NCBI RefSeq assembly: GCF_040214835.1
Contig: NZ_CP157874.1
Location: 3,972,001-4,036,000, forward strand
DNA length: 64,000 nucleotides
Origin: Pseudomonas asiatica
Lineage (GTDB): Bacteria > Pseudomonadota > Gammaproteobacteria > Pseudomonadales > Pseudomonadaceae
Direction of reading: 5' to 3'
This document shows, piece by piece, positions 25,989 to 33,981 of this stretch. The notes below the pieces were generated by a model. That model saw only the letters and a list, made by a program, of their open reading frames with translations. It was not told the origin of the DNA and did no database searches. Numbering within the stretch: the stretch's first letter is position 1; every line of letters begins with the position of its first letter. The position numbers and the translations under genes are program-made.

Positions 25989-27704
25989 ATGCGCGTCCTC
26001 CTGCTCTTCCTGACACTGCTGCTGGCCGGCCCGTTGCAGGCCAACCCGTTCGATGTCAAACCGGACTTCCTGCCGGTCAACCAGGCCTTCGTGCTTACCC
26101 ACGACCGCCAGGCCGACGGCCAGATGCGCCTGTTCTTCCAGATCCAGCCTGGCTACTACCTGTATCAGAAGCGCCTGAAGTTCGACGGCCTGCCTGCCGA
26201 ACAACACCCGCAACTGCCGGCCGCGCTCAACCATCACGACGAGTTCTTCGGCGACAGTGCGGTGTACCGCGACCAGCTCGAACTGCTGCTACCGGCCGAT
26301 GCCCGGGGCCAGCTGCGCCTGGGCTGGCAGGGCTGTGCCGACGCCGGCCTGTGCTACCCGCCGCAAACCACGTTGGTCGATCTGGGCGGCAGTGTGGTGC
26401 CGGCGGCCGAACAAGCCAGTGACCAGGCCCTGGCCAGCGACCTGCAACAAGGCCACCTGGCCTGGAGCCTGCTGGCGTTCTTCGGCCTGGGCCTGTTGCT
26501 GGCCTTTACCCCCTGCTCGCTGCCGATGCTGCCGATCCTCGCCGGGCTGGTAATGGGCAATGGCGCCAGTGCCCGGCGCGGCTGGATACTGGCCGGGGTC
26601 TATGTACTGAGCATGGCCCTGGTGTATGCCGCCCTGGGCGTGGTCGCCGCGCTGCTGGGTGCCAGCCTGCAGGCCTGGCTGCAGCAACCCTGGCTGCTGG
26701 GCAGCCTGGCGGGGCTGTTCGTGCTGCTGGCCCTGCCGATGTTCGGCGCCTTCGAACTGCAACTGCCCGCCGCCGTGCGTGACCGCCTCGACCGCGCCGG
26801 GCAAGGCACCCGTGGTGGCAACCTGTATGGTGCGGCGCTGCTCGGCGCGCTGTCCGGCCTGCTGATGGGCCCGTGCATGACCGCGCCGTTGGCCGGCGCG
26901 CTGCTGTACATCGCCCAGAGCGGCGACGTGCTGCAGGGGGCGCTGGTGCTGTTCAGCCTCGGCCTGGGCATGGGTGTGCCGCTGCTGTTGCTGGTAACCC
27001 TCGGCAACCGCTTCCTGCCCCGCCCGGGTGCCTGGATGAACCGGGTCAAGGGCGTGTTCGGCTTCGTGTTCCTGGGCATGGCGCTATACACCTTGCGCAG
27101 CCTGCTGCCCGCAGCATTGCTGCTGGCCCTGAGCGGCGCCTTGCTGATCGCCCTGGCCTGGGCTGCCTGGCCGGCCCTGCAGCGGTTGCCGGCGTTGCGC
27201 GCGTTGCCGCTGCTGGGTGCCCTGTGGGGCGGCCTGCTGCTGGTGGGGGCGGCAGCCGGTGGCGACGACCTCTGGCAGCCGCTGCGCCCGTTCGCCGGTG
27301 GCGGCGCTGCGCCGGCTACCGGCCAGCACACCAAGGACGCCTTCGTCACCGTCAGCCGCCCCGAAGACCTGCAACGCGAACTGGATGCGGCCAAGGCCCG
27401 TGGCCAGTGGGTGATGCTCGACTACTATGCCGACTGGTGCGTGTCGTGCAAGGTCATGGAAAAACAGGTGTTCGCCCGCAGCGACGTGCAGGCCGGCCTG
27501 GCCGGTGTGCACCTGCTGCGCCTGGACGTGACCGCCGACACCCCGGCCAGCCAGGCCCTGCTGCAGCGCTACCAGGTACCTGGCCCGCCCAGCATCATCT
27601 GGGTCGGCCCGGAAGGCGACGAACGCCGCGCGCGGCGCATCACTGGTGAGGTGGATGCAGCCGCCTTCCTGCAACACTGGACCCAGACCAGGAGCCAAGG
27701 CTGA
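25989..27704 (+). CDS. dsbD: Thiol:disulfide interchange protein DsbD
   Basis: This 571-residue protein has a signal peptide (~1-18), an N-terminal periplasmic domain with the CADAGLCYPP motif (~115-124), a membrane domain of eight hydrophobic segments (~155-420, with conserved Cys in FTPCSLPMLP and MGPCMTAPL) and a C-terminal thioredoxin domain with WCVSCK. All three Cys pairs of DsbD are present. It carries electrons from cytoplasmic thioredoxin to periplasmic reductases, here most likely the two downstream proteins. A good ribosome-binding site (AGGCGAAG) precedes the ATG. Its stop overlaps the start of the next gene. Confidence 0.92.
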   Translation: MRVLLLFLTLLLAGPLQANPFDVKPDFLPVNQAFVLTHDRQADGQMRLFFQIQPGYYLYQKRLKFDGLPAEQHPQLPAALNHHDEFFGDSAVYRDQLELLLPADARGQLRLGWQGCADAGLCYPPQTTLVDLGGSVVPAAEQASDQALASDLQQGHLAWSLLAFFGLGLLLAFTPCSLPMLPILAGLVMGNGASARRGWILAGVYVLSMALVYAALGVVAALLGASLQAWLQQPWLLGSLAGLFVLLALPMFGAFELQLPAAVRDRLDRAGQGTRGGNLYGAALLGALSGLLMGPCMTAPLAGALLYIAQSGDVLQGALVLFSLGLGMGVPLLLLVTLGNRFLPRPGAWMNRVKGVFGFVFLGMALYTLRSLLPAALLLALSGALLIALAWAAWPALQRLPALRALPLLGALWGGLLLVGAAAGGDDLWQPLRPFAGGGAAPATGQHTKDAFVTVSRPEDLQRELDAAKARGQWVMLDYYADWCVSCKVMEKQVFARSDVQAGLAGVHLLRLDVTADTPASQALLQRYQVPGPPSIIWVGPEGDERRARRITGEVDAAAFLQHWTQTRSQG

Positions 27705-28540
27705 TGCTGACCGTAACCCTCGGGCCACTGACCATGGCCCTCAACCACCTGCTGATGCTCACCGCCCTGGTGATCGCCAGCATGGTCGGCTGGTGGGTCG
27801 CCCGGCGTGGCGGCGAGAGCCCGGAATCGGCACTGTTCAACCTGTTCCTGATCGGCCTGCTGTGCGCACGCGCCGGCTTCGTGCTGGCCTATTGGCCGAT
27901 GTACCAGGACGACCCGCTGCAGATCATCGATATCCGTGATGGCGGCTTCCTGTTCTGGTCGGGCCTTGCCGGCATCGTGCTCGGCGCCTTGTGGCAGGGC
28001 TGGCGCCATCCCGGCCTGCGCCGCCCGCTGGGCTGGGCGCTGTTCAGCGGCGCGCTGTTCTGGGGCCTGGCCAGCCTCGGTGGCCACCTGTACAGCAAGG
28101 GCACCGAACTGCCCGAACTGAGCCTGCGCAAGGCCAACGGCCAATCCGTAGCGTTGCACAGCTACCGCGGCAAACCGCTGGTCATCAACATCTGGGCCAC
28201 CTGGTGCCCACCCTGCCGACGCGAAATGCCGGTGCTGCAACAGGCGCAAAGCGCTTACCCGCACGTGACCTTCCTGTTCGTCAACCAGGGCGAGACCCCG
28301 GAAAACGTCAGTACCTTCCTCGCCACCACCGGCCTGAGCCTGACCCACGTGCTGTTCGACGGCACCGGTCTGCTGGCCAAGCGCGTCGGCTCCATGGCCC
28401 TGCCCACCACCCTGTTCTACGACGCCGACGGGCGCCTGGTCGGCAGCCATCTGGGCGAGCTGTCCCGGGCCAGCCTGCGCCACGCCCTGGAGCCTTTCGA
28501 CCGGGCCACCGCGCCCGCCCCTGCCGCACAAGGAAACTGA
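27704..28540 (+). CDS. Membrane-anchored TlpA/DsbE-like thioredoxin with an Lgt-like N-terminus
   Basis: This 278-residue protein has two parts. Residues ~1-125 contain four hydrophobic segments (with RRGGESPESALFNLFLIGLLCARAG-like spacing) that resemble the membrane part of prolipoprotein diacylglyceryl transferase. Residues ~135-265 form a TlpA/DsbE thioredoxin domain with WATWCPPCRRE and a cis-Pro loop (SMALPTTLFY). It is probably a periplasmic reductase kept reduced by DsbD, perhaps for cytochrome c or metal-protein assembly. It is translationally coupled to dsbD and followed by the DsbG-like gene one base later. Confidence 0.85.
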   Translation: MLTVTLGPLTMALNHLLMLTALVIASMVGWWVARRGGESPESALFNLFLIGLLCARAGFVLAYWPMYQDDPLQIIDIRDGGFLFWSGLAGIVLGALWQGWRHPGLRRPLGWALFSGALFWGLASLGGHLYSKGTELPELSLRKANGQSVALHSYRGKPLVINIWATWCPPCRREMPVLQQAQSAYPHVTFLFVNQGETPENVSTFLATTGLSLTHVLFDGTGLLAKRVGSMALPTTLFYDADGRLVGSHLGELSRASLRHALEPFDRATAPAPAAQGN

Positions 28541-28541
28541 C

Positions 28542-29300
28542 ATGCGACTGACTGCACTGCTGCCCCTGTCCCTGGCTCTGCTGGCTGCCCCTACCCTGCA
28601 GGCCGAAGAGCTGCCCAAGGCGATTGCGCAACTGCAAGCCAAGGGCGCCGTGATCAAAGGCAGCTTCGACGCCCCCAACGGCCTGCGCGGGTATGCCGCC
28701 GAGTACCAGAATAATGGCCTGGCGCTGTACCTCACCCCTGACGGCAAGCATGTACTGGTCGGCAGCCTGTTCGACGAACAGGGCAACGACCTCAGTGCCG
28801 AGCCGCTGAAAAAGCTGGTGTATGCGCCGATGAGCAAGGAAATCTGGGCGAAGATGGAGAAAACCTCCTGGATCGCCGACGGCAAGGACGATGCACCGCG
28901 CAAGGTGTACCTGTTCAGCGACCCCAACTGCCCGTACTGCAACATGTTCTGGGAACAGGCACGGCCGTGGGTGGAGTCGGGCAAGGTGCAGTTGCGCCAT
29001 ATCATGGTCGGCATCATCCGCGAGGACAGCCCGGGCAAGTCGGCGGCGCTGCTGGCGGCGAAAGACCCGGCCAAGGCACTGCACGAGCATGAAAAAGCGG
29101 GCAAGGCCAGCACACTGAAACCATTGGCACAGGTGCCAGAGGCGGTGCAGCAGAAGCTGGCGGCGAACATGGCGCTGATGGAAGAGATGGGTTTACAGGC
29201 GACCCCGGCGATCTTCTATCAGGATGACCAGGGCAACCTGCAGAGCCAGCAAGGCGCGCCGCGGCCGGAGTTGCTTGGGAAGATTCTCGGCAAGCGCTAA
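28542..29300 (+). CDS. dsbG: DsbG/DsbC-like periplasmic disulfide isomerase
   Basis: This 252-residue protein has a signal peptide (cleavage near LQA-EE, residue ~21), a short dimerisation domain (~22-75) and a thioredoxin fold with the active site DPNCPYCNMF (~127-136) and a cis-Pro in ATPAIFY. CPYC with the N-terminal dimerisation domain is typical of DsbG. It protects or repairs periplasmic thiols and is reduced by DsbD, whose gene is two places upstream in the same operon. A REP pair follows directly. Confidence 0.88.
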   Translation: MRLTALLPLSLALLAAPTLQAEELPKAIAQLQAKGAVIKGSFDAPNGLRGYAAEYQNNGLALYLTPDGKHVLVGSLFDEQGNDLSAEPLKKLVYAPMSKEIWAKMEKTSWIADGKDDAPRKVYLFSDPNCPYCNMFWEQARPWVESGKVQLRHIMVGIIREDSPGKSAALLAAKDPAKALHEHEKAGKASTLKPLAQVPEAVQQKLAANMALMEEMGLQATPAIFYQDDQGNLQSQQGAPRPELLGKILGKR

Positions 29301-29315
29301 GTACACCGTTGCCTG

Positions 29316-29428
29316 TTCCGGCCTCATCGCCGGCAAGCCAGCTCCCACAGGGACCTCACAATATTCAAACCCTGTGGAGTACCTGTGGGAGCTGGCTTGC
29401 TGGCGAAAGGGGCGCACAGCGCCCCCCA
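29316..29428. repeat. REP pair (gccggcaagccagctccca type)
   Basis: Inverted pair with arms cgccggcaagccagctccca and tgggagctggcttgctggcg. It lies between dsbG and the partial pvdL copy. Confidence 0.87.
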
Positions 29429-29434
29429 GGTTTC

Positions 29435-29734
29435 CTATAACCCTTCCAGCTCGGCCATCAGGTCACTGAGCCGGTCGACCTTGTCGTCATCCAGCACACT
29501 GCCCTGCAGCCCCTGCACATACACCGCCAGCTCCTCCACCGTGCTGCACTCGAACATCGCCCGCAACGGCACGTTCAACTGCAACTGCTTCTGCACCCGC
29601 GAGGCGATCTGGGTGGCCAGCAGCGAATGCCCGCCCAGCTCGAAGAAGTTGTCGTGCACCCCGACCCGCTCGGCCTTGAGCACATCGGCCCAGATACCGG
29701 CCTGCACCACCTCAAACTCATTGCGCGGAGCTCA
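29435..29734 (-). pseudogene. Partial duplicate of the pvdL 3' end (last carrier domain)
   Basis: These 300 bases repeat the last ~99 codons of pvdL, including the carrier-protein Ser in [13 protein letters not shown] and the natural stop EGL. Bases 29541-29702 are identical to 35033-35194, while both flanks of that core carry substitutions. Homology ends at the codons for APRNE, after which AT-rich foreign DNA begins with in-frame stops. A 90-codon frame with an internal Met could encode a lone carrier domain, but no promoter or ribosome-binding site supports expression. It is read as a scar of integration of the downstream bacteriocin cluster. Confidence 0.85.
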
Positions 29735-30032
29735 TCAAGTGGCGCATTTCTCTGAACCACGATCAGGTTTTACATCTTGAAACACTAACTTCCACATCCA
29801 AAACAATAAACACACTTCTACTCCGCCAATCGCAAAAAGAACACTCACTACTGAATCACATATCAATCTCACGAGACATACAGACCAGCCCCACACCAAA
29901 GTAGGAAGTTTCTCACTCTCGCAATTAATCATTGGACATTCATCAGAGATACCCCTCAGCCAATTCCCACAACACCAACTGAAACTTAAACAACCAGATA
30001 GCGGCCTTAGCAGCGAATCACTCCCAACAAAC

Positions 30033-30046
30033 TTGACGCACATCAA
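30033..30046. promoter_or_regulatory. Anr/FNR-like box upstream of the precursor peptide gene
   Basis: TTGAC-GCAC-ATCAA matches 9 of 10 conserved positions of TTGAT-N4-ATCAA. It lies 59 bases before the start codon. If the weak -10 at 30054 is used, the box would overlap the -35 region, which fits repression better than class II activation. Confidence 0.45.
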
Positions 30047-30068
30047 GTTCAACTCTAAACCTGCAGTC

Positions 30069-30085
30069 ACCCCGGTGTTCGGGGT
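30069..30085 (+). promoter_or_regulatory. Hairpin in the leader of the precursor gene
   Basis: ACCCCG, five bases, CGGGGT forms a perfect six-pair stem that ends 8 bases before the Shine-Dalgarno sequence. It may be an operator or may stabilise the mRNA. Confidence 0.4.
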
Positions 30086-30104
30086 CACGCTGAAGGAGAG
30101 TTAA

Positions 30105-30305
30105 ATGAGCAATCAATTTGGCATCACCCTCATGACATTGGAGTTCGATAAAGACTGCAACATGGAGTCGGAATTCTTCGGAGGGTCTGGTAGCAAAGGC
30201 GGCTGCGGCGGAAGTGGTGGATGCGGTGGCGGTGGTGGCTGTAACGGCGGCAGTGGTGGACATAACAATATTGATCTCGACACCCTCAAACAGAAAGGAC
30301 GCTAA
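30105..30305 (+). CDS. Microcin B17-like LAP precursor peptide
   Basis: This 66-residue peptide has the two-part build of McbA. The leader (~1-25) holds FGITLMTLEF (residues 5-14), which parallels the FGVVLS-type recognition stretch of the McbA leader. The core (26-52) is Gly-rich, with Ser28, 30, 37 and 50 and Cys34, 40 and 46. The three Cys are exactly six residues apart. No Ser-Cys or Cys-Ser neighbours exist, so the adjacent bis-azoles of microcin B17 cannot form; isolated thiazoles and oxazoles are expected. A polar 14-residue tail (53-66, ending KGR) follows and may stay unmodified or be removed. A strong ribosome-binding site (AAGGAGAG) precedes the ATG. Confidence 0.9.
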   Translation: MSNQFGITLMTLEFDKDCNMESEFFGGSGSKGGCGGSGGCGGGGGCNGGSGGHNNIDLDTLKQKGR

Positions 30306-30312
30306 GTAAACA

Positions 30313-30346
30313 GCGGGCGCCCAGTGGCCGTACAACTGGCGCCCGC
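30313..30346 (+). terminator. Intercistronic hairpin after the precursor gene
   Basis: GCGGGCGCC(C)AG pairs with CTGGCGCCCGC around an 11-base loop, with one bulged C. No T-run follows, so it is more likely an attenuator or mRNA-stabilising hairpin that raises precursor mRNA above enzyme mRNA. Confidence 0.6.
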
Positions 30347-30367
30347 CTCACTTACCAGGAAATAACG

Positions 30368-31234
30368 ATGAAGATGCTAAGAATCCACAACTATGAAATC
30401 CTCAATTTTGATTCCGAGCCAATGATCTTCTCCTCCACAGGCTTCACCAAAATCACAGACCCCAAATTAGCAAAAGCATTACGACACATTGCTGACACAC
30501 AGTCCTCCCTCCTCCACCGCGACGAACTTGAGCAAATATTAACAAAAGAAGGCCTACATCTTCAGAGCTCTATTGAGTTCCTCAAATCCATATTGATCGT
30601 CGGCGAACAAACAAACGCTCCCTATTTCGAAAACGCCGTACTTTATAGCGACATGGAAATCCCCAATACACTCAAGAACCACCTTGAAAGCAAATTGCAG
30701 GGGGCGATTACAACGCAAAGCCTCCCGACAACCCACATACCTGAAGCAACATCACCCACCCTATTTGTATTCGCGTGCCTCAAGCTTCGCCCCGAATCAC
30801 TCAGATTAAACTATACAAAATTACTGAAACAAAATAACCACTGCGGAGCAAGCATTGGATACATTAGCGGTAATCAGTTCCACTTAACTGAACCTTACAT
30901 ACCATCAATAGGTAATCCCTGTGCTTTCTGCACGCTTGATCGAATCACACATTATGAAACATTGAGAAGCAGCCAACATCACTGGAGCAAGATCTTGACC
31001 TTTTGCCGAGCACAAAAGATTGACTTACCGAAAACCCCTATAGACGACCTCCAGACTGCATTGATCATCGGCACCGTCACTTCATTCATAAGCAAATTCA
31101 CGCGACCTCAAAAGTCAAAGATCACCCAAGACCGAGTCTTGCTTTCCAGAACACTAAATCTTGACGATGGCACACTTATTGAGGACAGCAGTTTTCACTG
31201 GCCACTCTGCCAATGCTTGGAATCTAAACCATGA
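30368..31234 (+). CDS. McbB-like cyclodehydratase partner (leader-binding, zinc protein)
   Basis: This 288-residue protein has the size and position of McbB, the ThiF/E1-like partner that binds the precursor leader and presents it to the YcaO enzyme. The N-terminal ~80 residues fit a winged-helix-like leader-recognition domain. Two Cys pairs, Cys185-x2-Cys188 (NPCAFC) and Cys281-x-Cys283 (LCQC) near the end, look like the structural zinc site of the family. Overall similarity is judged from layout, not alignment. An AGGA ribosome-binding site precedes the ATG, and its stop overlaps the next start (ATGA). Base composition is AT-rich, unlike the flanking Pseudomonas genes. Confidence 0.82.
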   Translation: MKMLRIHNYEILNFDSEPMIFSSTGFTKITDPKLAKALRHIADTQSSLLHRDELEQILTKEGLHLQSSIEFLKSILIVGEQTNAPYFENAVLYSDMEIPNTLKNHLESKLQGAITTQSLPTTHIPEATSPTLFVFACLKLRPESLRLNYTKLLKQNNHCGASIGYISGNQFHLTEPYIPSIGNPCAFCTLDRITHYETLRSSQHHWSKILTFCRAQKIDLPKTPIDDLQTALIIGTVTSFISKFTRPQKSKITQDRVLLSRTLNLDDGTLIEDSSFHWPLCQCLESKP

Positions 31235-32022
31235 CTATTGCTCACGATCAGTACCTCAAATACATCACTCCTGAAGTCATGGATGACACCTTAGCCTTTC
31301 ACGCCAAAGGGAACTATACGATCCATCGATCAACACAACACATAAGCACCCTCCACAACATCCCATCAAAGACACTAGAGAAGCTAACAGGAAACGAACT
31401 CCCACTTAACGTCTTCACAAATTCAAGCAACCACACAGCGCTCAGCCTCAGCACCTTACCTGCAAACCACTGCCTACGAAGAAATGATTCTTGCCCTCAT
31501 TTCCCAGGGCACACCATAGCTTTTGATACCGTCCGCTCGCTACTCGCACCGCTATTAAAAAAGAATGAACTTAGTTATAAAAGAGGTTACCCGAGCGGTG
31601 GAGCACTTTACCCAGTAGAAGTATTTTGCATCAACTTGCACAACAAAATCGACCACTGGCCAACTCAAAGCAACGCTCTGCACTTGCTTCCTTCATCACA
31701 AACATTTGAGGCACACACTCCAACAATTGATATCGACAAGCTCTCTCGAGCAATCGTGCCAGACTGCAGCAACATAGGCTCCCCAGCACTCGCTATCGCC
31801 TACTTCATTTACTTACCCAAGGCGCTATTCAAGTATCGGTATCGAGGTTACCGTCTTGCACTGATGGAAACGGGCTCGATGTATATGCTCACAGACCTAC
31901 GCTGCAAAGAACTTGGTTTAGAAGGAAGGCCGTGGTCGGGCTTTACCGACCACGAAGTAACAAATGGGCTTAATTTGAACCCAGCGTTATTTCTGCCTGC
32001 ATGCATTCAGCTAGTTGGGTGA
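31231..32022 (+). CDS. McbC/SagB-like FMN azoline dehydrogenase
   Basis: This 263-residue nitroreductase-fold protein has the SagB-type FMN motif RGYPSGGALYPVEVF (118-132) and the catalytic Lys-Tyr pair at 201-202 (FKYRYRGYR), followed by LALMETGSMYML. Family members oxidise thiazolines and oxazolines to aromatic thiazoles and oxazoles. With the McbB- and YcaO-like proteins it would form the modifying synthetase. It overlaps the preceding gene by four bases and ends five bases before the YcaO start, so the operon is tightly packed. Confidence 0.9.
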   Translation: MTIAHDQYLKYITPEVMDDTLAFHAKGNYTIHRSTQHISTLHNIPSKTLEKLTGNELPLNVFTNSSNHTALSLSTLPANHCLRRNDSCPHFPGHTIAFDTVRSLLAPLLKKNELSYKRGYPSGGALYPVEVFCINLHNKIDHWPTQSNALHLLPSSQTFEAHTPTIDIDKLSRAIVPDCSNIGSPALAIAYFIYLPKALFKYRYRGYRLALMETGSMYMLTDLRCKELGLEGRPWSGFTDHEVTNGLNLNPALFLPACIQLVG

Positions 32023-32026
32023 GCCA

Positions 32027-33229
32027 ATGAATTTCTATAACGAGATCCATACCCCTTCGCGGGTAGATTTTGAACTCTTGCGACCGAGTGCAGTGACCCA
32101 CATCCCACACACTGTAGAATGTGGCAGCCGATGGCGGACATACGGCTCAAGCAGCGACTGGTCATCTGACGTAATCAAAACAGCAATCGGTGAACACTTC
32201 GAACGTAAGCACTTCTACCTGGATGTCCCTGCCCACGACACAAACACGCTAGATGTAGGCCTTACGATCGAGGAGCACAAAGCATTTATCGAAGCGCTCT
32301 CGCAAACGGCTATGAATGGTGGAGGCAACCTACTGAAGCACCACCGTTTTGACCGCACGAATGTTTATAGGATCTCTGACTTTTCGCGCTGCCTCATACC
32401 CACCGTCTGCATTTCCATTTCACCATGCAGGAACCCCATTGACAACCAAATCTACCCGATGGGTGATACTTGTGGCTGCAGCGCGCATGTAGACATTGAA
32501 GCCGCTATCACAGGCGCGCTCAAGGAAGCCTTAGAGCGACAATTCCTTCTAAGATTTTGGCTGACTAAAACCTGTACGGCGGTGATCAAACAAGATGAGG
32601 CTTGTGCCATGCTTATGGATTGCCCCAGCCTTGAACTCTTCAGAGAGTTTGCCCAATCAGGCGAGACAATTATCCTAGACCTCACGGACGAACGCTTCCC
32701 TGGCAGTTGCATATTATTCTGCTATGGCAACAAGCACAACAAAGACGCAAAAGTTAGATTTTGCGCAGGCATGGCGTATGCCGACACACCTGGCAACGCA
32801 CTAAAAAAGGCTACAGTCGAGTTATGGCAAACATTTCGATACATGTTATCTCTCGATAGCAGCAACTCGCAAGAAAACGACATCGAAGACCCTTATCTCA
32901 AGCACTTCATGAATTGCAACAAATACGAGACCTTCGATCAAATTTCAACTCAAATCACATCACACCGTTCCATCATCAACCGCTCACCACCCCCCTTTAA
33001 CTGCCAAAACCTGATCAACACTATCAGACGTCTCAACCTTGATGGCTACCTCTATTTATCACACATGCCCGCAGCCCGATCAAACCTGTATTTTTGCAAA
33101 TACATATCGCCAAACCTATTCCTTCACATGAACAACTCCTTCTCCTTCAACACACTAAACAACTATTCTCGAACCTTTTATAAATCCATCATCCCAGAAC
33201 AACTAACCCAAATGGTACCTTTCCCATGA
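32027..33229 (+). CDS. McbD-like YcaO cyclodehydratase
   Basis: This 400-residue protein carries the YcaO ATP/Mg-binding elements: TAIGEHFER (52-60) and ITGALKEALERQF (161-173), with acidic residues in the expected helical register. It ends in VPFP, like the Pro-rich C-termini that form the active site in azoline-forming YcaO enzymes. It would use ATP to cyclise Cys and Ser of the precursor. The ATG at 32027 was chosen; an in-frame TTG at 32015 overlaps the previous gene and is also possible. Length is close to that of McbD. The stop overlaps the permease start. Confidence 0.9.
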   Translation: MNFYNEIHTPSRVDFELLRPSAVTHIPHTVECGSRWRTYGSSSDWSSDVIKTAIGEHFERKHFYLDVPAHDTNTLDVGLTIEEHKAFIEALSQTAMNGGGNLLKHHRFDRTNVYRISDFSRCLIPTVCISISPCRNPIDNQIYPMGDTCGCSAHVDIEAAITGALKEALERQFLLRFWLTKTCTAVIKQDEACAMLMDCPSLELFREFAQSGETIILDLTDERFPGSCILFCYGNKHNKDAKVRFCAGMAYADTPGNALKKATVELWQTFRYMLSLDSSNSQENDIEDPYLKHFMNCNKYETFDQISTQITSHRSIINRSPPPFNCQNLINTIRRLNLDGYLYLSHMPAARSNLYFCKYISPNLFLHMNNSFSFNTLNNYSRTFYKSIIPEQLTQMVPFP

Positions 33230-33981
33230 CCCTCCAAGGACCACATACCGTAACGCGAACAAAACAGATCTTCTCTGTCGCCAAGATATTGCTACTTGAG
33301 CATCTGCGAGAACCCACAGCATTGCTGTGGACTGCTGCAGTACCCTGTTTGATGTTTGTATTGCTTAGGCAAAACTCCTCACTCACAGTCCCATCAGACT
33401 CAACATATACATCCTCTGCTGCTTGGTTTTACGCCTACATCGCTGCAAACGTCGCCTTCTTTGGCCTCAGTTTCTACCTGATCGGCAGACGAGAAAGCGG
33501 CTTCGTACGTTCATTCATCTACCAACGAGAGGCGATCACGCTTTTCCTTACATCACACGCCGTCAGCTATACGCTGGTCAGCGTCATATACGCTAGTTTC
33601 TTCTACTTCATTTCCAAACCACTTTACGGTCTCTATTCGCTGCCGGAATTCCTGCATCTCACAGCCGCGTTCTATACAAGCTATATGATATTTTCCTGCA
33701 TCGGCCTGGCCATCGCCGCGATGCCGATTAAATTCAGTACTGCCGGCACATTATTCTCGCTTCTTTCATTCCTTATGCTCCTTTCTGGTTACTTGGGTGC
33801 CACACAAGCAAATGACACTCATTGGTTAGCCTTGATCAACCCCTTGCACTTAAGCACAAAAATAATAAACGGAGAGTTACCACTCGCCACCAGCTTTTTC
33901 GCAGCCTTTGTCAGCTCAACAGCCGGACTCTATTTGACAGGACGACTGTTTAGAATCCAACCCATCTGGAGTCGATATTAA
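33226..33981 (+). CDS. McbE-like ABC exporter permease
   Basis: This 251-residue protein has six hydrophobic segments (about 25-43, 65-85, 105-130, 140-165, 172-190 and 215-235), fitting an ABC-2 type permease. Size and gene order match McbE, which with McbF exports mature microcin B17 and gives partial self-resistance. It overlaps the YcaO stop (ATGA) and its own stop is directly followed by the ATPase start. Sequence motifs for this family are weak, so the call rests on topology and context. Confidence 0.82.
   Translation: MTLQGPHTVTRTKQIFSVAKILLLEHLREPTALLWTAAVPCLMFVLLRQNSSLTVPSDSTYTSSAAWFYAYIAANVAFFGLSFYLIGRRESGFVRSFIYQREAITLFLTSHAVSYTLVSVIYASFFYFISKPLYGLYSLPEFLHLTAAFYTSYMIFSCIGLAIAAMPIKFSTAGTLFSLLSFLMLLSGYLGATQANDTHWLALINPLHLSTKIINGELPLATSFFAAFVSSTAGLYLTGRLFRIQPIWSRY

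Larger units (their letters stand above)
29735..30104 (+). promoter_or_regulatory. AT-rich leader and promoter region of the bacteriocin cluster
   Basis: These 370 bases are much richer in A/T than the pvd and dsb genes around them and begin exactly where pvdL homology stops. They hold no convincing gene. A minus-strand frame of 117 codons exists, but it lacks a ribosome-binding site. TTGACG at 30033 with TCTAAA at 30054 could be a weak promoter (spacing 15). A strong Shine-Dalgarno sequence (AAGGAGAG, 30093-30100) serves the precursor gene. Confidence 0.5.

Noticed and set aside
29435..29710. Stand-alone carrier protein gene
   Set aside because: The carrier motif is intact, but the frame begins at an accidental Met inside a duplicated pvdL end and has no promoter or ribosome-binding site.
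29735..30088. Minus-strand 117-codon frame in the bacteriocin leader, hydrophobic near its end, as a possible immunity protein
   Set aside because: Its GTG start has no ribosome-binding site, it overlaps the leader hairpin, and the composition looks like the complement of AT-rich non-coding DNA. Only conservation in relatives could revive it.
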